Of a stretch of 64,000 bases of DNA, positions 34,347 through 42,872 are shown one piece after another. The notes beneath the pieces were generated by a model. The model ran no database searches and was not told the origin of the DNA. It saw only the letters and a list, made by a program, of their open reading frames with translations. The translations under genes were made by a program, and so were the position numbers. The DNA comes from Lachnospiraceae bacterium. GTDB taxonomy: Bacteria > Bacillota > Clostridia > Lachnospirales > Lachnospiraceae. Position 1 is the first letter of the stretch, and every line of letters starts with the position of its first letter. The stretch spans positions 496,001-560,000 of the forward strand of contig SVFF01000001.1 in NCBI GenBank assembly GCA_015057005.1, given 5' to 3'.

Positions 34347-36398
34347 CTAAATTTCTCTATTAGCCAACATAGTATCCAACGTACTCTTCAAAATGCCGAT
34401 AGCCTCCAGCAAGCCCACATTTTCCATCTGGCAGGCTGCTATGTTCAGGTGACCGCCGCCGCCCATGCGTTCCATAATGATCTGTACATTGACTTCATCA
34501 ATGGAACGGGCACTGACATAAATCTTGCCCTGATAATCAGTAAGTACAAAGCTGGCCTTGATACCCTTGATATTCAGCAGCTCATTGGCAGCCTGGGCAC
34601 CGATAATAGTGGGGCTGGGCAGATCATCTGCCGTACAAATAGAAATGGCAAAATACTGCTTGTAAATCTCCGCCTGGCTGACTGCATCAGCCTTGGCCTT
34701 ATATTCCATGGCATCCTCGCGGAACAGCTTGCGCACGCGGGTCACATCGGCACCATTTCTGCGCAGGAATGCAGCCGCCTCAAAGGTACGGACACCGGTC
34801 TTGGTCATAAAGTTGTTGGTATCGATCACGATACCCGCATACATACAGTCTGCTTCTTCTGTACGGATCTTGATATTGTCATAAGTGTACTGCAGGATCT
34901 CGGAAACCATTTCACAGGAGGAGGACGCATAGGGCTCCACATAGGACAGTGTGGCATTCTCAATGGTCTCAGTACCCTGTCTGTGATGATCCAGCACCAC
35001 TACAGATTTGCAATATCTCAAAAGCTCGGGACACTCAGTGATAGAGGGCTTATTCACATCCACAACTACAAGAACGGTATTGCTTCCGGCCAATTCGATG
35101 GCCTGCTGATTGTTGATGATCATATCCTCTTCGTATTCCGGATTGTTCTTAAAGAGATCTACCAGGGGCTGCACAGATGTAGTGGCATCATTCAACACAA
35201 TATGGACTCTGCGCTCCAATGTCTGGGCAATACGGTAGATACCCACTGCCGCACCAAAGCTGTCCACGTCAGCCATACGGTGACCCATTACCAGCACCCG
35301 ATCCTTACCGGTAATGATCTCTCGCAGCGCATGGGCCTTTACACGGGCCTTTACGCGGGTATTCTTCTCCACCTGCTGGCTCTTGCCGCCATAATAAGTA
35401 ATGCTTCCGGGGGTTTTCACCACAGCCTGATCGCCGCCTCGTCCCAGCGCCAGATCAATGGCATTGTGAGCAAACTCGTAATTCTGGGCATAACTGAGTC
35501 CGTCCAGGCCGATGCCGATACTGATGGTCACCGCCATCTCATTTCCTATATTAACAGTTTTCACTTCCTCAAGCAGGTCGAATCTTGTGGCCTGCAGCTG
35601 GGCAATTGTCTTTTTGCGCAGGATTACCAGATATTTATCCTTCTCCAGCTTCTTGCTGATACCATCCAGGGCAGAAATATATTTGTTGACCTTTCTGTCG
35701 ATCAGCGCAATCAGCAGGGAACGGCGCACTTCTTCCACACTGGCCAGGGCTTCTTCGTAGTTATCCAAATAGATCAAGCCCACGGACAGGCTCTGGTCAT
35801 CCACCTCCTGCAGGGCGATGCGGAGGGCAGTCTCATCAAACAGGTACATAGCGATCAAATACCCGTCATACCCCTGGGCATCGATCATATCACTGTTCTC
35901 AGCCATTTCCTTCAGGGAAATACGGTGGAATTTGGCCACATACTGCTTTTGCTCATAGGCAAGCTCATACTGTGCCTCGTCCATACCTGCATCATTGGGA
36001 AGCTTGTCCCTGGTGATCGTGGTGAACAGAGAGGTAATGGATTTGCTGTAGCCCTTGGGCTGATGAATCACATTTTCAAAAGCCACGTTGGTCCAGATCA
36101 CCTTACCATTCTCATCCAGCAGCGCATAGGGAATATCCAGATCCCGCAAAAGCTTGCGCTGGATCTGTCCATACTCCGTGGCAAAACTGATCAGCTCATT
36201 CATGATAATGGGCTTATTGTAAAAATAAAGCATCAGCGTGATCACGAAATAAAAAATCGTAAATGCCAATGTAAGCAGACCTGCGCGAAAATCCAGCATA
36301 AATAATGCCATATCAACGGCACACAGTAAAATACCCAGATATATGGCAAAATTCAGATAGGTCTTGATCCTTCCTTTTAATCGAATCCGGTTCTTCAT
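34347..36398 (-). CDS. gdpP: cyclic-di-AMP phosphodiesterase GdpP
   Basis: About 683 residues. The ATG at 36398 follows GGAAGG by 9 bases, better than the ATG at 36428. Two membrane helices (near 15-60), a PAS-like region (YALLDENGKVIWTN near 95), a degenerate GGDEF region (TISIGIGLDGLSYAQN near 300) and a DHH/DHHA1 part with HRMADVDSFGAA near 372 and VVLDHHRQ near 475, ending with GGGGHLNIAACQ. It degrades c-di-AMP at the membrane. First gene of the operon with rplI and dnaB. It is the last clearly chromosomal gene before the integrated element. Confidence 0.96.
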   Translation of the reverse strand: MKNRIRLKGRIKTYLNFAIYLGILLCAVDMALFMLDFRAGLLTLAFTIFYFVITLMLYFYNKPIIMNELISFATEYGQIQRKLLRDLDIPYALLDENGKVIWTNVAFENVIHQPKGYSKSITSLFTTITRDKLPNDAGMDEAQYELAYEQKQYVAKFHRISLKEMAENSDMIDAQGYDGYLIAMYLFDETALRIALQEVDDQSLSVGLIYLDNYEEALASVEEVRRSLLIALIDRKVNKYISALDGISKKLEKDKYLVILRKKTIAQLQATRFDLLEEVKTVNIGNEMAVTISIGIGLDGLSYAQNYEFAHNAIDLALGRGGDQAVVKTPGSITYYGGKSQQVEKNTRVKARVKAHALREIITGKDRVLVMGHRMADVDSFGAAVGIYRIAQTLERRVHIVLNDATTSVQPLVDLFKNNPEYEEDMIINNQQAIELAGSNTVLVVVDVNKPSITECPELLRYCKSVVVLDHHRQGTETIENATLSYVEPYASSSCEMVSEILQYTYDNIKIRTEEADCMYAGIVIDTNNFMTKTGVRTFEAAAFLRRNGADVTRVRKLFREDAMEYKAKADAVSQAEIYKQYFAISICTADDLPSPTIIGAQAANELLNIKGIKASFVLTDYQGKIYVSARSIDEVNVQIIMERMGGGGHLNIAACQMENVGLLEAIGILKSTLDTMLANREI

Positions 36399-36495
36399 AT
36401 CGAAATACCTTCCACTTCCTTGATACAAACACTAACTTAACTTATAGTATACCAAAGATTGCCTCAAGATGCCACAACATATTTTGCAGATAATG

Positions 36496-36531
36496 AAAAA
36501 AGGCCAACCATCTTTTGATGATTGGCCTTAA
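36496..36531 (-). terminator. terminator of the integrase gene
   Basis: AAGGCCAATCATC pairs with GATGGTTGGCCTT around AAAA, with TTTTTTC after it on the minus strand. It is 92 bases past the integrase stop. It marks a likely place for the left edge of the element. Confidence 0.8.
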
Positions 36532-36622
36532 AGTTTTAAATTAATCCTGAACGTAAGGCATCAGTGTAATAAATCCTGAAAATCCAGCATTTATCAACAC
36601 AAAGCAGGTGTCTACACCATTT

Positions 36623-37825
36623 TTACACCACTCCCAAAAGCGAGACGTTCTTCAAATCTTCATAATCAATTTTAGGTTTATTGTGGTCGTAATAGGCTGT
36701 CATTTCTTCATTGCTATGGCCTACATATGCTTTTATTACTTCATAAGGGATTCCTTTGTCTTTACATCTTGTGACGAAGGAATGGCGAAAACAGTGTGGG
36801 GAGAAGCTCTCTAAAACTTTTGGCTCTCTATTTTCTATTCTAGCAAGCTCTTCTTCCTGTAAATTAACCTTCATAACCACCGTTTTAATTGTCCTATTTA
36901 CGTCTCCATAACGAACAGGAGCACCCTGCTGCGTCGTAAAAACCATATCTTCAAACGGTGATTCTTGCCTCCAAGCCAGTGCATTCAGCATTCTATTTCT
37001 CAATTGCTTTTTTCTCACCCTCTTGAATATCTCCTCCGCTTCCGGTAACAACGGTATTACTCTATCACTCGACTCTGTTTTAGGTGTCGTAAAAAAGAAG
37101 TGCGCTTTATCTTCTTCATTCAATTTTGAATAATGTAAGGTACGCTGAATATGGATTGTTTTTTCATCAAAATTTATGTCCCCCCACTTGAGCGCGAGTA
37201 CCTCCCCCACCCTAGCGCCGAGCGTTAAACAAGCGCAAAATATGTCAAAGTGATAAAACTCTTTCGCTATTTCCATGAACATCTCTTGCTCTTCTTCCGT
37301 TAAATATCGACGCTCATAGTTATCTTTTTTCGGAAGAACAACTGCATCACATGGATTAATAAGCATATATCCATTACCAATCGCCTTTTTGAACATATCA
37401 TTCAGTAATGATTTCAACAACTTAATTGTTCCATATGTATTTCCTTTATCAGTCATCAAATTGATTAAACGCTGAACATGGACAGAACGTACGTCCTGTA
37501 GTTTCATCATCCCCAAATCGTCTTTTCGGCATGGCGTGTACGTTTGCTGAATACGATACAGCGTGGTTTCTTTAACTTTGCCTTCCTTGTAAAGTTTCAT
37601 ATACTCCTCAAACCATGCATTAACGGTTAAGTTTATCCCTGTACTAAGCGCATTATTTTCACTTTCATACTTTGCTTTCTCCAATTTTCTTCGCAAAGCT
37701 TTTACCTCTTTTCCATATATTGTTTGACGTTTTCCGTAACGATCCACGTATCGCGCCATATATGTTCCATCTTCCCGCTGGGTTATTCCTTTCCCCAGAT
37801 CTTTCCCTTGTAAATCTTTTCCCAT
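36623..37825 (-). CDS. int: tyrosine integrase of the mobile element
   Basis: 400 residues. An N-terminal Arm-binding-like part (TYMARYVDRYGKRQTIYGK), a core-binding part, and a catalytic domain with GARVGEVLALKWGD (Arg near 205), HCFRHSFVTRCKDKG (His/Arg near 348) and YYDHNKP (Tyr near 379). This is the layout of Tn916/phage-type integrases, which join an element to the chromosome and excise it. It lies at the left edge of the AT-rich region, next to a small excisionase-like gene. Which att sites it uses could not be found in the window. Confidence 0.95.
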   Translation of the reverse strand: MGKDLQGKDLGKGITQREDGTYMARYVDRYGKRQTIYGKEVKALRRKLEKAKYESENNALSTGINLTVNAWFEEYMKLYKEGKVKETTLYRIQQTYTPCRKDDLGMMKLQDVRSVHVQRLINLMTDKGNTYGTIKLLKSLLNDMFKKAIGNGYMLINPCDAVVLPKKDNYERRYLTEEEQEMFMEIAKEFYHFDIFCACLTLGARVGEVLALKWGDINFDEKTIHIQRTLHYSKLNEEDKAHFFFTTPKTESSDRVIPLLPEAEEIFKRVRKKQLRNRMLNALAWRQESPFEDMVFTTQQGAPVRYGDVNRTIKTVVMKVNLQEEELARIENREPKVLESFSPHCFRHSFVTRCKDKGIPYEVIKAYVGHSNEEMTAYYDHNKPKIDYEDLKNVSLLGVV

Positions 37826-37897
37826 AATAACACATCCTTTCTATATAAAAATGCAGGGGATGCACGCATTCATCCTGCGTGAATCCCCCGTTTTACT

Positions 37898-38092
37898 TTA
37901 TATTCCTGATATACTATCCAAATATTGATCTAACTTTTTGCGATTCGCGTATAAGCGATTCCCTTTTCGCACAACGTATGGGCACTGCGGATGATTTAAC
38001 TCATTGCGAACGGTATTTTCGCCCCATCCGGTATACAGCATCACTTCATCCACCCTAAGTAATGCTTTCTCACATAACTTGATTGTAGTCAT
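37898..38092 (-). CDS. excisionase-like helix-turn-helix protein
   Basis: 64 residues. The ATG at 38092 follows AAGGAGG by 8 bases. MTTIKLCEKALLRVDEVMLYTGWGENTVRNEL begins a MerR/excisionase-type winged helix, followed by the basic region VVRKGNRLYANRKKLDQYLDS. Its place directly upstream of the integrase gene on the same strand is that of an excisionase that steers integrase towards excision. It may also act as a regulator. Confidence 0.75.
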   Translation of the reverse strand: MTTIKLCEKALLRVDEVMLYTGWGENTVRNELNHPQCPYVVRKGNRLYANRKKLDQYLDSISGI

Positions 38093-38152
38093 CAACCTTT
38101 CCTCCTTAAAATTTACAGTTCAATTACATTCTTCTCAATTGCCACACTATTA

Positions 38153-39211
38153 TCATGAACTTGAAATACCTAGTGGCATCTTCACATGATATCTTTCTAT
38201 ATCCATTGGTCTATTACGGATAATTATAGGCTTGTCTATTACTTGTCCACCAACCTGAACCCGACCAACTACGATAGCTTGCCCGCGACGTAGGTTTTTC
38301 AGCATTAATATATATTTTTCAATATGCTGTGGATCTATTAATGATGCTGCTTTCTTAATCTCAGAGTCTGTCGGCCTAAAATATATTTTTGTTGCAGCCT
38401 GTTCAATTGAACTACGTATATCACCAGAAAAAAGATTCAGAGACTGCGTGGCCAAAACCATGTTGATGCCAAACCGCCTCGCCTCACGTAACATTTCCCC
38501 CAATACTGCATTTTTGTTAAGGACTAATCTCTGAAACTCATCAATCACAATTGTCAGATTGCAATTGTTACACCTGTTCTTTCTCGCTTGACTCCAAAGC
38601 GTACGTAATATAATTTCTACAAAACTATTTTGCATTTTTTCAGGCAGAATAGACAAATCAATTACATTGCACACTCCAGATATAAATTTTTTAGGTGATT
38701 CCCGAAAAACACCAGCCTCTAATATTGGCCACAACTTATTATAGGCTCCAAGTGCATAACTAGTTTCTTGAATATGCAATCCATCTGCAATCGCTTCAAA
38801 ATCACTACGGTAATTTTTCCGATATTCGGTCGCGTATTCAACAGCTTCTCTCAAAGCCCCAATTTGACGGATTCCTAAGTTCTGTGCGCCCACAAGCATT
38901 TCCACCACCTGTGAAACATACGCAATGAATTCTACCCGATCCATCTTATGGGCATCCTCTTCCAGAATATGTATAGCCAATCCATCCTCCTTTGCATCAA
39001 TTCTATTAATCGGGAATAACGGCTCCCCACCAAATGTACCATCGAAATCAAAAAAGATAACCGTCTGATCATGCGCTACTTGGTCAGCAATAGAACCGAG
39101 AAGTTCACATGATTTGCCCATACCGCTCATACCTGTGACAACCACATGCCCGTTGGCAACGTTCTGTGCCGTCCTCACTTCTTCACCTCTAGATGAATAT
39201 CCCAGTAACAT
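38153..39211 (-). CDS. HerA/FtsK-like ATPase of the element
   Basis: About 352 residues. The ATG at 39211 has AGGAGG 9 bases upstream. Walker A GMSGMGKS is near residues 27-34, FFDFDGTFGG near 60, Walker B LTIVIDEFQRL near 215 and a sensor-type segment ATQSLNLFSGDIRSS near 245. This pattern is that of DUF87/VirB4/HerA pump ATPases. It overlaps the preceding gene by 23 bases, so the three-gene set 40915-38153 is one operon. DNA transfer, DNA processing or replication are all possible roles; no type IV secretion genes are nearby. Confidence 0.8.
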   Translation of the reverse strand: MLLGYSSRGEEVRTAQNVANGHVVVTGMSGMGKSCELLGSIADQVAHDQTVIFFDFDGTFGGEPLFPINRIDAKEDGLAIHILEEDAHKMDRVEFIAYVSQVVEMLVGAQNLGIRQIGALREAVEYATEYRKNYRSDFEAIADGLHIQETSYALGAYNKLWPILEAGVFRESPKKFISGVCNVIDLSILPEKMQNSFVEIILRTLWSQARKNRCNNCNLTIVIDEFQRLVLNKNAVLGEMLREARRFGINMVLATQSLNLFSGDIRSSIEQAATKIYFRPTDSEIKKAASLIDPQHIEKYILMLKNLRRGQAIVVGRVQVGGQVIDKPIIIRNRPMDIERYHVKMPLGISSS

Positions 39212-40283
39212 TGTTTTTATCCTCCTTTTCATTCAGTAACTTTACATAATCCTCAAAATCCAGACCCTCCGCCGTTGTAAAAGCTGATTTCTTCAATCTC
39301 AGAAATCGAGGTCGGCACTCTTTACCATCCGCTGAATATAACAATTTTTTTGTGGTAAAATTTCGTTTTTCTATATTTTGACATAGCAAGGTTCCCTCTT
39401 CAAAAAGCTCAACCTTCAATTGCCGTAAGGATACAGAGGTAAGTAGTGGTACGCATACTTCCCGCATCATATCTTCCTTAAGATATATGAATTCATCAGA
39501 GATCAGTATATATTTACCGTTAGTTATCTCTTCTCGATTTAACATGTATAAATCACCTTCGTAGAAAATGTTTACATAATCACATTCCGCAATATAATTA
39601 TATAGTAGTAAACGAACTGCCTCTGTAACATGGTATCTACCAGTCATCCGCTGACTGTTTTCAAGCATTTTTATCACATCTGTTACAAACCGATCCATCC
39701 ACGTTTCTACCTCATCCTCTTGCTCGCCCTCAGCACGCAAGTATACTTTGTACACTTCACCGACGGCAATACAAGAAATCAGGCTTTCTTCCATTTGATC
39801 AACAACTGTATCTAAGTACCGTGAAGTCTTCACAAAACGAATGGTGTTTACCACCAAAGCAACATTCTGTTTTATCCAAGAAAAGAGCGTGGCCGCCTCA
39901 GTTATGGGTTCACTTGCTTCTTTACTACCTATATTTATCACAAAAGCAGTATCTTCTAGATATTCCGGAACCAAGCCATCAATCAAAAGGATCGGGCAAA
40001 ATGCCTTCTCCCCTAAGAAATTTAGAATTTCTGCCTCAGAGTCCATTTTATTCCAGATGTGAATTCCACCCTGATAATTACAAACGCACGGAATTTTTTT
40101 TAAATTTACAATCTCGATAAATCTGTCTGTCATGATCATTTTTTTAAGATGTCCTTTAGCTTCAACCATTGATCCACAAACCAAGACAATTCCAAAATTT
40201 ACGGCATCAGTCTCCACATCAAGGACGAACCTTAAATACGGGTACAGATTTATAAACTTTTTTTCTGCATCAGATAATCCCAT
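39189..40283 (-). CDS. unknown protein, middle gene of the ATPase operon
   Basis: 364 residues, intracellular, no membrane helix. Features seen: LRFVLDVETDAVNFGIVLV near 17-35, CPILLIDGLVPEYLEDTAFVINIG near 90-115 and a C-terminal LLYSADGKECRPRFLRLKKSAF. The DVET...VLV opening and the LLIDG strand look like an alpha/beta fold, but I do not recognise the family. It overlaps the upstream gene by 34 bases and the ATPase gene by 23 bases, so the three products are probably made in fixed ratio and may form a complex. Confidence 0.65.
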   Translation of the reverse strand: MGLSDAEKKFINLYPYLRFVLDVETDAVNFGIVLVCGSMVEAKGHLKKMIMTDRFIEIVNLKKIPCVCNYQGGIHIWNKMDSEAEILNFLGEKAFCPILLIDGLVPEYLEDTAFVINIGSKEASEPITEAATLFSWIKQNVALVVNTIRFVKTSRYLDTVVDQMEESLISCIAVGEVYKVYLRAEGEQEDEVETWMDRFVTDVIKMLENSQRMTGRYHVTEAVRLLLYNYIAECDYVNIFYEGDLYMLNREEITNGKYILISDEFIYLKEDMMREVCVPLLTSVSLRQLKVELFEEGTLLCQNIEKRNFTTKKLLYSADGKECRPRFLRLKKSAFTTAEGLDFEDYVKLLNEKEDKNNVTGIFI

Positions 40284-40915
40284 GTTTTATCTTCCTCCTC
40301 TTCAAATTTAATCTGACTCCTCTCGTCAATATACCATCCTTTTCGTGGAACCACAGGAATTGGTTCATCGACCGTCGCTAACAGCATATTCCATAGCTGT
40401 GCCGTATAGCGCATGCGTTGTTCTTTTCTATCGCATAAGAAATCAGCTCCTACAGAATTTAACCGTTCCAAGAAATAGGACTCATTTCCCGCATTGCTTC
40501 CTTCCACGATAACCTTGCGTATCCTTCCACTAACACGCAAAGTTAAGATGTAGGCAATTTCCTTTGTCTCACAATTTTTTATGCACGAAATCGTAGGATT
40601 ACAGAAATTAGCAACATAACGTGGCGCATATTTTCTTCGCGTATTAATCGTCTGAACATACACTTCACCACCTTCATCAAGACTAACCATTTCCACTTCA
40701 GCCTTTCTACGTTCACGCTCCGCTTCGCTCCAATCTGCACGCTGCTCCCGAAGCACTAATTCATTTTGTATTTTTTTTGCGGCAATAATATTCTCTGAAA
40801 AGCACTGCATTTCCAGTTCCATTTGCCAATTTGGGTAGGAATGCATTGGTTTCTCCGGATAGTCTACTTCTATCTGCGATACCATCTCATTCCAGCGTTC
40901 TCGCGGTATTTCCAT
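40250..40915 (-). CDS. unknown protein, first gene of the ATPase operon
   Basis: About 222 residues. The start is 40915 or 40918, after AGGAGG. It has a charged N-terminal helix (REQRADWSEAERERRKAEVE near 60-80), then a beta-rich part with cysteines (NFCNPTISCIKNCETKEIAYIL near 105-125) and PVVPRKGWYID near 200. The latter stretch recalls the region ahead of DUF927-type helicase domains, but the helicase part is missing. I cannot assign it. It overlaps the next gene by 34 bases. Confidence 0.6.
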   Translation of the reverse strand: MEIPRERWNEMVSQIEVDYPEKPMHSYPNWQMELEMQCFSENIIAAKKIQNELVLREQRADWSEAERERRKAEVEMVSLDEGGEVYVQTINTRRKYAPRYVANFCNPTISCIKNCETKEIAYILTLRVSGRIRKVIVEGSNAGNESYFLERLNSVGADFLCDRKEQRMRYTAQLWNMLLATVDEPIPVVPRKGWYIDERSQIKFEEEEDKTWDYLMQKKSL

Positions 40916-41017
40916 CATATTTCCTCCTCTCAACTCAGCCCAACTTCACGAAATATTTTAAGGATTCTTCATTAAAAACATCCCGTTTATCAGGCTCATT
41001 TACAATTTTTTATTTAT

Positions 41018-41212
41018 TTAAGGGGTAAACTTGGGCTCTATTAATTTGTCAAGGTGCTGAATCACTTCTATCACATTTTTCTGGCTAGATTGACATATCG
41101 ACTTGACACATTTACTCTTCAAGTGATTCATTTTATTGTAATATCTGTGATGTAACCTCACTATACCCCCCTTCCGTCGGCGCGTCAAATTTGTATTTTT
41201 AACGCGCGTCAT
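41018..41212 (-). CDS. possible small basic protein
   Basis: 64 residues if started at the ATG at 41212, which has AGGGGTG only 2-3 bases away. Rich in Lys, Arg and Asn (MTRVKNTNLTRRRKGG) with a plausible C-terminal helix. No family known. It lies in the promoter-proximal region between the ATPase operon and a divergent XRE gene, so it may be noise. Confidence 0.3.
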   Translation of the reverse strand: MTRVKNTNLTRRRKGGIVRLHHRYYNKMNHLKSKCVKSICQSSQKNVIEVIQHLDKLIEPKFTP

Positions 41213-41361
41213 TTCACCCCTTGCTTTTTTGGCTTGATTTTGTATAATATTAACAATAGAAAATAGCATGTTTTACCCAGCACACACGCAAATATTCCTA
41301 TATTTGTAAATACCGCGAAATTTGCGACGTCGCACGTCATTAACGCGCAACAGGAGACCGC

Positions 41362-41925
41362 ATGAAAAAACAAAATCACTATACAGCAGAAGAAATCAAG
41401 AACATTGGAGAACGAGTTAAATTCATCAGAAAATTAAAAAATTACAGTCAAAACCAACTTGCAACCAAAATAGAACAACACAAAGATGTAATACAGCGCA
41501 TTGAGAGTGGGAATCTCAAATCTGTTAATATGCAAGTGATAGAAAGTATTGCAAGAGTATTAGATTGCAATTACGATTATCTTCTCCTCTTATCCAACGA
41601 TTCCAGAAATCCCCATACTCCTTATGTATATCAGCAGCTACCCGAATTTGCAAAAAAATCGGAAGGCTTTTTGTTCCAACACCCCCAACTGGATCATGAC
41701 ATGGAATATATTGCCCAATATATGCATCCCTCATATCAAAATAAAATAATTGAACTAATCCATACGCTCGTGCTCTTCCATATGGCTTCGGTACACTATC
41801 CTAATACCTCTCCCAATGAAGCCTCTGCAATAGATGCTCAAACCTTAGACAAGTTAAGAAAAGCTGACTTTTTCAAACATATGGAACATTGGAAACAAGA
41901 TATGGAAAAAAAGAAAGGAGGCTAG
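41362..41925 (+). CDS. XRE-family transcriptional regulator
   Basis: 187 residues. CAGGAGACC lies just before the ATG. A helix-turn-helix is at residues 15-70 (KFIRKLKNYSQNQLATKIEQHKDVIQRIES). The C-terminal 110 residues are helical and not recognised. It is divergent from the ATPase operon and sits beside copies of TAACGCGC (41200, 41340), which could be its operator sites. A phage-like repressor role is inferred. Confidence 0.8.
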   Translation: MKKQNHYTAEEIKNIGERVKFIRKLKNYSQNQLATKIEQHKDVIQRIESGNLKSVNMQVIESIARVLDCNYDYLLLLSNDSRNPHTPYVYQQLPEFAKKSEGFLFQHPQLDHDMEYIAQYMHPSYQNKIIELIHTLVLFHMASVHYPNTSPNEASAIDAQTLDKLRKADFFKHMEHWKQDMEKKKGG

Positions 41926-41947
41926 TGAACCTCTTCTAGCCTCCTTT
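41914..41947. terminator. bidirectional terminator
   Basis: AAAGGAGGCTAG pairs with CTAGCCTCCTTT around about 10 bases. It overlaps the end of the XRE gene and lies 12 bases past the convergent resolvase gene. The A/T-rich outer ends serve both strands. Confidence 0.75.
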
Positions 41948-41958
41948 AGACTCCATCC

Positions 41959-42654
41959 TTACATTTTTAACGCTTCGCATCTCATTTCCCTTTTGTATTT
42001 ATAAAATGTTCCCCTTGAAATCCCTATCATTTGTATGCACTCCATATCATTCAGAACACCCCCAAAATCCCGTGAGTACTTTCGTATTTGTTCCTTGGCC
42101 TTAATACTTTTTTGAGTCACTAATTTCCCCCCTTTTTCAAGGCCGATCCGCTTCCCATTCAATCGAGCTGTTTCAATCCCCTCTCTTGTCCGCTGCCGTA
42201 AGTCTGTCACTTCCTTTTCTGCCTGTTCAAAGGCAATCCTAATTTGTTCTCTAGCCAACTCCATTAGATATTGATTTACCGCCTCCAAAATAATATCTGC
42301 ACTGGTTCCGGTCAGCTTTATCTGATTTCTCATGGCCTTTTTGTAGACATCTGTATTAATATGGGGTTCCTTTAAAAACACCATACGGATACCCGCCTTG
42401 AATAATTTATCATATAAAACAAATCCGCTCTCGGCATCTCGGCTCATACGCGACAAAGAATCAAATACTAGAGTATCTCCTTCCCTCACCTGTTTGATGA
42501 TTTTATTCAGTTCTGCTCGTCCTTGAAATGTGCTACCTGTATAAACCTCCCGAATAATGATTGCCTCCGGAAATACCAATCGAATATTCCGTTCCTGACG
42601 CTCAATATTTTGCTTTTTTGTAGAAATTCTGCAATACCCATACACCTTACCCAT
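41959..42654 (-). CDS. serine recombinase (resolvase/invertase family)
   Basis: About 231 residues. The ATG at 42654 follows GGGAGG by 9 bases; an open frame reaches 42723 without a better site. YGYCRISTKKQNIERQ holds the catalytic Ser at residue 11, VFDSLSRMSRDAESG is the second motif, and the C-terminus (ECIQMIGISRGTFYKYKRE) is the short helix-turn-helix of small resolvases. It would resolve or invert element DNA; a res-like inverted site was not located. Confidence 0.9.
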   Translation of the reverse strand: MGKVYGYCRISTKKQNIERQERNIRLVFPEAIIIREVYTGSTFQGRAELNKIIKQVREGDTLVFDSLSRMSRDAESGFVLYDKLFKAGIRMVFLKEPHINTDVYKKAMRNQIKLTGTSADIILEAVNQYLMELAREQIRIAFEQAEKEVTDLRQRTREGIETARLNGKRIGLEKGGKLVTQKSIKAKEQIRKYSRDFGGVLNDMECIQMIGISRGTFYKYKREMRCEALKM

Positions 42655-42700
42655 ATCATGCAACCTCCCATTCATATTTTTCATGAAATTAACTTCTAAC

Positions 42701-42736
42701 AAAAGACACCCGTTCACTGCCATAAGTGAACGGGTG
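42701..42736 (-). terminator. terminator of the metallophosphoesterase gene
   Basis: CACCCGTTCACT pairs perfectly with AGTGAACGGGTG around six bases and ends in TCTTTT on the minus strand. It lies about 135 bases past the stop at 42873. Confidence 0.8.
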
Positions 42737-42872
42737 CTATTTCAATCTCTTTATACGTCTAAAAATCACGATTTCCTCTTACTTTTACCATAGTCTGCAG
42801 AAATACACGCTATTACTTCATCCAAGAAAAGGCCTGTAACAGTACACTACAAGCCCACTCTTCCATATCCTA

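Noticed and set aside
34449..36305. 618-codon plus-strand frame opposite gdpP
   Set aside because: Antisense shadow of gdpP; rich in His, Ile and Gln without domains.
36429..36620. attL core or tRNA gene at the left edge of the element
   Set aside because: No tRNA fold is seen, and no direct repeat of this segment could be found at the right side within the window.
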